A stretch of 55,553 bases of DNA, taken from positions 1 through 55,553 of IMG/VR virus record IMGVR_UViG_3300009184_000006; one strand, 5' to 3'. This document shows, piece after piece, positions 49,702 to 55,553 of this stretch (its first letter is position 1; each line of letters opens with the position of its first letter). This stretch comes from a virus. The notes beneath the pieces are model-generated. The model was not told the DNA's origin and made no database searches. It was given only the letters and a program-made list of their open reading frames with translations. The translations under genes were made by a program, and so were the position numbers.

Positions 49702-49863
49702 TTACTCCGCTACTGGCGCGACTTCGACGACTTCGGGGGCAGCCTGAGCTTGCGCTTCTTGCTGAATACCGCTGATCAATTGTTGCACTTGAACGTAGGG
49801 TTGGTTACCAAGGTACTGCAGAATTGCGTTGACCAGCTCAGTTGAAAATGCGATTTTTTGCAT
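49702..49863 (-). CDS. Short conserved protein of the lysis region
   Basis: A 53-codon gene: MQKIAFSTELVNAILQYLGN, then QPYVQVQQLISGIQQEAQAQ and an Ala/Val/Glu tail. The MQKI-FSTELVNAILQYL start is familiar from small proteins in phage lysis regions. Function unknown. It begins after GGAGAGTATTTC and follows a TATAAT promoter. Confidence 0.7.
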   Translation of the reverse strand: MQKIAFSTELVNAILQYLGNQPYVQVQQLISGIQQEAQAQAAPEVVEVAPVAE

Positions 49864-49919
49864 GAAATACTCTCCAAGATGTTGTCCGCTGTTTTAAGGC
49901 CAGCGGGTTGCCCACCCGT

Positions 49920-49947
49920 ATTATACCGCAGGTGCGACCCAAGGCAA
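49920..49947 (-). promoter_or_regulatory. Probable lysis-cassette promoter
   Basis: TATAAT (49920-49925) with TTGCCT (49942-49947) 16 bases upstream. The stop codon of the DUF7936-like gene lies inside the -10. The leader contains a small CGGGT/ACCCG hairpin. It would drive five genes ending with the endolysin. Confidence 0.5.
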
Positions 49948-50247
49948 CGGGGTGTTCTGTGGGCTGACAGGCGGGGTGATCATGCTGTCGATCTGGCCCT
50001 GTACACAGGCTTGTGCGCTTGCCATGGCGTTCTCTGGAATCCAGCCAATGACGATAGCTTGGGTAAGCTGGTCGTAGGGGATGAATGTTTCAGGCGCTTG
50101 GCTCGAGTCAAAGGTGGTGTTGCCACCGATGCTGGCAGTGTATTCCCCGTCCACGCCAGTGACTTCCCACAAAGCGTTGACCACATAGTTGGGATCAGGC
50201 TGTTGCAAGGCGTACATCGAGGTGATGGTCGTGGTGAAAGTTGTCAT
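49921..50247 (-). CDS. DUF7936-like tail-fibre companion
   Basis: The protein has 108 residues: TTTITSMYALQQPDPNYVVN, then ALWEVTGVDGEYTASIGG and a Pro-rich end (PPVSPQNTPLPWVAPAV). This pattern matches the DUF7936 group commonly found just after tail-fibre genes. Possible assembly factor or fibre cap. It follows the fibre stop by 3 bases. Confidence 0.7.
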   Translation of the reverse strand: MTTFTTTITSMYALQQPDPNYVVNALWEVTGVDGEYTASIGGNTTFDSSQAPETFIPYDQLTQAIVIGWIPENAMASAQACVQGQIDSMITPPVSPQNTPLPWVAPAV

Positions 50248-50250
50248 GGT

Positions 50251-53250
50251 TTAAGCTCCTTGGTTGAGTTGAGATTTGAGGCTATCAATTTCGGCTTTGA
50301 GTTCTTGGATGGCTTTGATCAGTGGGCTGATAAACATTTCACGGCTGATTGCCTGTATGCCATCTGGCCCCATATCCCAACCAGCAAAAGTGTCTACGCC
50401 CTCTGCATCAAGAGCCGCCTTAACTTCTTGAGCAATCAATCCGTGAATAACTGTTGTCGTGTCACGCTTGTTTTCTTCTGCGTAATATGGATTGTCTTGC
50501 TCAAGTTCGTTGCTGGGTTTCCAAGTAAATTTAACAGGGCGCAGACGATTGATAAATGACAGGCCAAGGGTGTCTTCTTGGATGTTTTTCTTCAAACGCC
50601 CGTCTGAGGTTTGAGTCCAAGTGGCGTTGACTGTAAAAGCGTTATAAACTTTTCCTGTTGATGAGCCTAAAGTTACATAACTATCGCCTTGCCCAGTTAA
50701 ATCATAACCAATAACAATTTGAGTTGAGGCAGATGCTGAACTTCCTCTAGCACCATAACCTACAAAAGTATTTTGTGTGCCACTTGTAAGCGTATAGCCA
50801 GCAGACCGACCTAACAAAGTATTGTCAGCCCCAGTTGCTTGATAACCGGCCTGATAGCCAACAGCAGTGTTGTTGGCTGCTGTGGTGACTGCATAAAGCG
50901 CCTGATAGCCCACAGCCGTGTTGTATGAGGCTGTGGTGTTGTTTTGTAAAGCGGCAAAACCAATTGCCGTGTTGTTTCCACCTGTAGTGTTGTAGTACAA
51001 GGGGCTAGACCCACCAACAGCAGTGTTACCAGCGCCCGTTGTGGTGTTATACCCAGCAGAATACCCAATAAAACACTGGCCCGTAGCTGTGGTATTTGAA
51101 TATCCTGCTTGATAACCCAAGGCGGTGTTGTATGAGGCTGTGGTGTTGTTGACAAGGGCTTGAACGCCAATTGCAACATTGGAGCCGCCAGATGAGTTGT
51201 AGTAAAGAGTCTGGAACCCCATTGCAATATTGCTGGTTCCATTGTTTGTATATCCCGCTTGTGCCCCTAAAAACAGGTTTTGTATGCCCGTGCTATTCGT
51301 AAACCCCGCCTGATAACCTACCGCAGTGTTACTTGAGGCTGTGGTGTTGGACGGAAGTGCAGACCGTCCAATTGCGGTATTGTAGGAACCAGTTGTGTTT
51401 GCAGTACCTGCTACAACACCAATAAAAGTATTGTCGGAACCTGTGTTGGCAAAACCAGCTTGAAAACCTACAAATACATGGCCTTGAGCCGTTGTATTTG
51501 AATATCCCGCTTGATAGCCAATTGCGGTCATTGCGCCTGTTGTATTGCTATACCCCGCTTGATACCCTACAGCAGTGTTGTTTGAGGCTGTGGTGTTGGA
51601 GAACAGCGCATACCTTCCCAAGCCAGTATTTGCAGTTCCAGTTGTGTTTGCGTACATAGCTTCAGCACCCACAGCCGTATTGTTATCAGCCGTAGTATTG
51701 GAATACAAAGCCTGCGAACCTACTGAAGTATTGGCCGCACCAGTGGTATTTAAGTATGAAGCAAGTCTACCAATCGCAGTGTTATTCCCGCCTGTGGTGT
51801 TGGAGCGAAGGGCAGATTCACCAATTGCAGTATTGTATGAACCAGTCGTGTTGAGGCGCATTGCGTTATTGCCAATTGCAACATATTGAATTCCTGTCGT
51901 ATTGGTAAGCGCAGAATTTCCACCAACAGCAACGCCGTATCCAGATGTATTTTGATATCCAGCTTGATATCCAATAAATGTTGTTATACCCCCAGTATCA
52001 GTATTACTGTATCCCGCTTGATAGCCAACCGCCGTCATAACAGCACCAGTTGCGCTATACCCCGCCTGATAGCCTACAGCAGTGTTGCTTGAGGTTGTAG
52101 TGCTGCTGAATAATGCCTCACGACCAACGGCGGTGTTGTAGTTACCTGTAGTGTTGTAATACAAAGGTGAATCGCCAAAAGCATTGTTGGCTGTTCCCGT
52201 GGTATTAGCCGCCAAGGCATACGGCCCAAGACCAGTATTACGGCCCGTTGTATTTGATTTGAGCGCCCAATAGCCAAATGCACCTATTGTGTCGCCTGTT
52301 GTATTTGAATACCCTGCCTGATAGCCTACAGCAGTGCCAAATGAAGCTGTAGTGTTGGAATAGAGGGAATCTTTGCCAACAGCCGTGTTATACGATCCCG
52401 TGGTGTTGCTATATGCGGCATTTGTGCCGATTGCCACGCCACTCTCAGCAGTTGTGGTCAAACGAAATGCGTTGTAACCAAAGGCTGCATTTGCACCGTT
52501 GCCAGTTGTGTGCGAATACAAAGCACCCGAACCAGTTGCGGTGTTGTACTGCGAACCAGAAATGCTATACCCCGCCTGATAACCCACAGCAGTGTTGTTT
52601 GAGGCTGTGGTGTTAAATCTAAGTGATTCAGAGCCAACAGCTACATTAAAGCTGCCTGTTGTGTTTGCTCGCAACGCACTTGAGCCAAAAGCTACGCCGC
52701 CAGCACCAGTGGTGTTTGATTGATATGCATACCGACCGAAAGCATTATTTGCGTCTCCAGTAGTGTTAGAAGCCAACGCATTAGAACCAAAAGCAGTGCC
52801 ATAAATTGCGCTTGTGTTTGCAGACAATGCGCTAACACCAACTGCTGTATTCTCGGTTCCGCTTGTATTTGCCGCCAAAGCACTTGCACCCACCGCAGTG
52901 TTGGTGGCTACAGCACCTGCGCCAAGACCTACAGTGAGTCCTTGAATGGTTGCTCCAAGGGTGCTACTGAATGTTCCAGTGACTGCAAGCGCAGTACCAC
53001 TCCAAGTCAAATTAGCAGAACCAGCTAATGCACCAGAACTGTTGAACTGGACCTGAGTATTAGAACCACCTGCTGGGCCAGCAGTGGCACCGGCGAGCAG
53101 GGTGACAACGCCAGCGGAGCTCTTGTAGTAGAGCTTACCATCGACGGTATTGAGTGCAAGCTCGCCAGCGACGAGGTTTGCCGCTAACGGGACAGCCGCC
53201 GCAGTGGCGCTGTAGTAAAGCGAAATAGGGGTGAAGCCAACAGCAGCCAT
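50251..53250 (-). CDS. Tail fibre with about 43 repeats and S74 chaperone domain
   Basis: The protein has 999 residues. The first 110 are a beta-rich adapter. Residues about 115-860 are roughly 43 repeats of 16-18 residues around N-T-A-V-G-Y-Q-A-G-Y-S-N-T-T-G, forming a long beta-solenoid-like shaft as in YadA-type head repeats. The C-terminal 118 residues are a peptidase S74 intramolecular chaperone: SDGRLKKNI (cleavage expected before Ser882) and GLIAQEV. It overlaps the previous stop. The repeat DNA is more AT-rich than its neighbours, suggesting acquisition. Confidence 0.85.
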   Translation of the reverse strand: MAAVGFTPISLYYSATAAAVPLAANLVAGELALNTVDGKLYYKSSAGVVTLLAGATAGPAGGSNTQVQFNSSGALAGSANLTWSGTALAVTGTFSSTLGATIQGLTVGLGAGAVATNTAVGASALAANTSGTENTAVGVSALSANTSAIYGTAFGSNALASNTTGDANNAFGRYAYQSNTTGAGGVAFGSSALRANTTGSFNVAVGSESLRFNTTASNNTAVGYQAGYSISGSQYNTATGSGALYSHTTGNGANAAFGYNAFRLTTTAESGVAIGTNAAYSNTTGSYNTAVGKDSLYSNTTASFGTAVGYQAGYSNTTGDTIGAFGYWALKSNTTGRNTGLGPYALAANTTGTANNAFGDSPLYYNTTGNYNTAVGREALFSSTTTSSNTAVGYQAGYSATGAVMTAVGYQAGYSNTDTGGITTFIGYQAGYQNTSGYGVAVGGNSALTNTTGIQYVAIGNNAMRLNTTGSYNTAIGESALRSNTTGGNNTAIGRLASYLNTTGAANTSVGSQALYSNTTADNNTAVGAEAMYANTTGTANTGLGRYALFSNTTASNNTAVGYQAGYSNTTGAMTAIGYQAGYSNTTAQGHVFVGFQAGFANTGSDNTFIGVVAGTANTTGSYNTAIGRSALPSNTTASSNTAVGYQAGFTNSTGIQNLFLGAQAGYTNNGTSNIAMGFQTLYYNSSGGSNVAIGVQALVNNTTASYNTALGYQAGYSNTTATGQCFIGYSAGYNTTTGAGNTAVGGSSPLYYNTTGGNNTAIGFAALQNNTTASYNTAVGYQALYAVTTAANNTAVGYQAGYQATGADNTLLGRSAGYTLTSGTQNTFVGYGARGSSASASTQIVIGYDLTGQGDSYVTLGSSTGKVYNAFTVNATWTQTSDGRLKKNIQEDTLGLSFINRLRPVKFTWKPSNELEQDNPYYAEENKRDTTTVIHGLIAQEVKAALDAEGVDTFAGWDMGPDGIQAISREMFISPLIKAIQELKAEIDSLKSQLNQGA

Positions 53251-55286
53251 TAGAAAGTTCCTCCAAAGATTCCAGTTGTAGCAGTCACAGTTGTGAATGC
53301 CCCGGTGGTAGCGGTGGTAGCTCCAACAGTACCATTGATATTGATCGACGCGGTGCCGGTAAGATTCGTCACAGTCCCGCCGCTCGGCGTACCCAGTGCA
53401 CCACCATTAACCACGAAAGCCCCAGCAGCACCCGTGTTTAACCCCAGTGCGGTCACAACTCCCGTTCCGGTAGTCGTCGTGGCTGGCGCTACTCCAGCAC
53501 CCCCGCCAATCATTAATGCATTGGCCGCGAGTAGCGCCGAACTGGCTACCGCAGATGTCGAGGAGAAGTAGGGGATGCCGCCCGAAGTACCCGAAGTAAT
53601 TCCGAGACCGCCATTGCCCAGTGCGAGGGTGCCGTCCACGTGGGTAGTTAGACCGATCTTCCCCCAGCTGGGTGCGGTGGCAACGCCACCGGAGATTAAT
53701 GCGTTGCCGGTTGCTATGTCGGCCAGTTTAGCAAGGGTCGTGGTAGTGTTGGCGTAGAGCAGATCGCCCACGGCGTAGACTGTCTGCCCCGTACCGCCCA
53801 AAATCGCCGTGACCGGGGAGGTTAGACTGAACTGCGTGCCAGTGAGGGTCAAGCCCGTACCCGCTGTGTACGATCCAACACCGGCGAATTGAACCCAGGT
53901 GATCGCGGTTGTACCCAGCGTACCGCCAGCATTGGAGGTACACACCCAGCCCGTATCGGCGTATAAGGTTCCTTGCTCAATGAAGGTAAACGCACCCGGC
54001 ACCTCTGCCCACGAGTCCATGTCGGTTGCACGGGTCCACGCAGCTGCAGCCACTAAATAAATCCCGTTGTTCTGGCTTAACGTTTGGTCTTTCACCAAGC
54101 ATCTATCGCCAGCAATCAGTGCTACGCCATCAATGGTCTGCGTGCCCGACAGCGTAATATTCGCCGTAGTTGCCGCGACGCACGAAGCTTTAGGGTCTAA
54201 CCCCTGGGCTACTGTGTCGACGTATTGTTTGGTCGCCAGCTGCAATGCGGTGGTCGGGTCTTGGGTCACAGCGACCGATGTTAACCCGCCCAAAGTCAGG
54301 CTCGAGCTGCCCAAAGATATCGCGGTGGTTCCGATGGTCAGCGAGGAATTCGCGAGCTGTGCGTTGGTGATCGTTCCGGACAGGTCGCTGGTCGGAATAG
54401 ATGCCGAGGCCGTCATCGCACCCGTTCCGTTGCCGGAGACATACCCAGTGAGGGTCGTAGCACCCGTTCCACCATTTGCGGCATTCAAAGTACCCGCCAG
54501 AGTGATCGCACCACTGGTCGTAGCACTCGGGGTGAACCCCGTAGTACCCGCGCTGAATGACGTTACACCCCCAGTGAGTGCGAACTGCCGCCAAGCACCA
54601 CTCGAATACCCGTCGAAAGTACTTGTACTAGTGTTGAACCGCACCTGACCATCCGCGCCTACCGGTTGCTGGGCCGTAGTACCATTTGGAAGTGTTACAG
54701 CACCCGTTCCAGGGAAAATCGCATTGCTCGCCATCGCGATCGTTGGGTCTCCAGACCCATTTCCATTCGCTACGGTGATCTCGTTCGCCGTTCCATATAT
54801 CTGTCGACCCGCTATAGTGGTCCCATTAACCACCGCGAGCATTCCAGTACCCGAGGAATTGGCCAAAGCGAGTGCTAAACCACTCAGAGCGAACGTCGGA
54901 TTACCCGCGATACCATCCCCGTTGGTGATCGAGAGACCCGCACCGGAGGCTGTGAGAGTGCGGTTGGCTATACTAGTAGCCCCGGTCTTGACGAGAACCC
55001 CGGGAGATACTGTCTCGAGGCTCGCTGCGGCCCCGTTGAATTCCAGACGCAGGTAAGACTGCGCTCCGCCATCGGTCAGACCCAGTCCGGAACCGGTCGA
55101 TAGGTATCGGGAGTTGGGCAGAGTAGGTTCCTGGACCTTTGTCAGGAACGTCTGGTTCTGCGATGGGGACGCTGCGATTGCCGCAGTAGTCGTCCGCACC
55201 GTTTGGCCATTCTGTACAATAGGTACAGATTCGGTCCCGGTTATCGTCCCGGCTGCTGGAAGCTGTGTGATGGTTAAGTTAGCCAT
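53250..55286 (-). CDS. Tail fibre, proximal part
   Basis: The protein has 678 residues, opening MANLTITQLPAAGTITGTES and VPIVQNGQTVRTTTAAIAAS, a virion-attachment start seen in many fibre proteins. Ser/Thr/Gly-rich strands follow, with the module QLATKQYVDTVAQGLDPKAS, GDRCLVKDQTLSQNNGIYLV and RATDMDSWAEVPGAFTFIEQ that recurs in phage fibres. It ends with Thr/Gly-rich shaft and abuts the repeat fibre gene. It probably links the repeat fibre to the tail. Confidence 0.75.
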   Translation of the reverse strand: MANLTITQLPAAGTITGTESVPIVQNGQTVRTTTAAIAASPSQNQTFLTKVQEPTLPNSRYLSTGSGLGLTDGGAQSYLRLEFNGAAASLETVSPGVLVKTGATSIANRTLTASGAGLSITNGDGIAGNPTFALSGLALALANSSGTGMLAVVNGTTIAGRQIYGTANEITVANGNGSGDPTIAMASNAIFPGTGAVTLPNGTTAQQPVGADGQVRFNTSTSTFDGYSSGAWRQFALTGGVTSFSAGTTGFTPSATTSGAITLAGTLNAANGGTGATTLTGYVSGNGTGAMTASASIPTSDLSGTITNAQLANSSLTIGTTAISLGSSSLTLGGLTSVAVTQDPTTALQLATKQYVDTVAQGLDPKASCVAATTANITLSGTQTIDGVALIAGDRCLVKDQTLSQNNGIYLVAAAAWTRATDMDSWAEVPGAFTFIEQGTLYADTGWVCTSNAGGTLGTTAITWVQFAGVGSYTAGTGLTLTGTQFSLTSPVTAILGGTGQTVYAVGDLLYANTTTTLAKLADIATGNALISGGVATAPSWGKIGLTTHVDGTLALGNGGLGITSGTSGGIPYFSSTSAVASSALLAANALMIGGGAGVAPATTTTGTGVVTALGLNTGAAGAFVVNGGALGTPSGGTVTNLTGTASININGTVGATTATTGAFTTVTATTGIFGGTF

Positions 55287-55553
55287 TTAGGGACTCAACG
55301 TTATACTATCCAGATTACCATTGTTCTCGGGCGTCTGGGTATTTTGCTCGGGAGAGAGCACATAACCGCCGTATCCAGTGGCAATCAGATTGTTATCTTG
55401 AACAGCCACGGACACATCCGGGCGCGGAAAGCGAATCGTAATGCGCTCAGTCTGCCTCGCTGGCAGTCGATACGGGTCTTTTTGGTCCGCGCAACCTTCG
55501 TTGCAAACCTGGAGACCGGGAAAATTAGGGTCGGAGCGCATCACCGAATGCGC
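55287..55553 (-). CDS. Small zinc-ribbon-like virion-region protein, C-terminal part
   Basis: Continuation of the gene starting at 198: after the join the frame runs to the stop at 55287. This part has CNEGCADQKDPYRLPARQTE, then RITIRFPRPDVSVAVQ and a Gln/Asn-rich tail ending LDSITLSP. Together the protein has 113 residues. A GTG at 55544 would give a shorter frame, but the upstream ATG with its GAGGGGG site is better. Confidence 0.8.
   Translation of the reverse strand, partial: AHSVMRSDPNFPGLQVCNEGCADQKDPYRLPARQTERITIRFPRPDVSVAVQDNNLIATGYGGYVLSPEQNTQTPENNGNLDSITLSP
55431..55553. repeat. Terminal direct repeat, right copy
   Basis: Identical to bases 1-123. It lies within the zinc-ribbon-like gene and only duplicates the window edge. 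Confidence 0.95.

Noticed and set aside
50800-52900. Regular repeats that could suggest a CRISPR array
   Set aside because: The repeats are about 51 bases, in frame, diverged, and encode the fibre shaft; there are no spacers or cas genes.
1-55553. tRNA genes, integrase, repressor, insertion sequences
   Set aside because: Looked for by pattern on both strands and not seen; absence of tRNAs cannot be fully excluded without a covariance-model search.

Overview
The window is one bacteriophage genome of the tailed, short-tailed (podovirus-like) type. All credible genes lie on the minus strand. The first and last 123 bases are identical and one small virion gene runs across the join, so the sequence is best read as a circle of 55,430 unique bases (a circular assembly or a terminally redundant genome). 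The host is not identifiable; consensus sigma70 promoters, a GTA-type 3TM holin and an SSB-like DDIPF tail point loosely to a Gram-negative bacterium. I saw no integrase, repressor, tRNA or CRISPR array.

Read in the direction of transcription (falling coordinates), the late module starts with terminase small and large subunits (13.7-11.7 kb). It continues through portal, small accessory genes, a GroES-like co-chaperonin, scaffold, decoration and major capsid proteins. It then crosses the join into tail fibres (55.3-50.2 kb), a lysis cassette (49.9-48.3 kb), adaptor, nozzle, and large internal or ejection proteins (to 34.96 kb). Genes are tightly packed, mostly with ATGA, TAATG or TGATG overlaps.

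The early module (34.5-14.2 kb) carries replication and nucleotide genes: an AEP-type primase, a SNF2-type helicase, an SF1 helicase, an SSB-like protein, a family-A DNA polymerase, PurZ, a MazG-like hydrolase and an HD phosphohydrolase. The last four form the signature of phages that replace adenine with 2-aminoadenine (Z) in their DNA. PurZ has the diagnostic GSTGKG loop in place of GDEGKG, the MazG-like enzyme would supply dGMP, the HD enzyme would remove dATP, and the polymerase is the expected partner. A histone-deacetylase-fold enzyme, a DUF932 protein, an Acb2-like candidate anti-CBASS protein and many small unknown genes follow.

Two non-coding regions of about 0.45 kb separate the modules. 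Each contains twelve copies of the hexamer GTTCCA (six per strand), and the first four copies have identical spacing in both regions. They are candidate replication origins or control centres. The early accessory genes are served by at least eight near-identical promoter/leader cassettes (TTGACA, 17-18 bp, TATAAT, then a leader ending in ATAGAGGAC), so each gene or mini-operon has its own strong host-type promoter.
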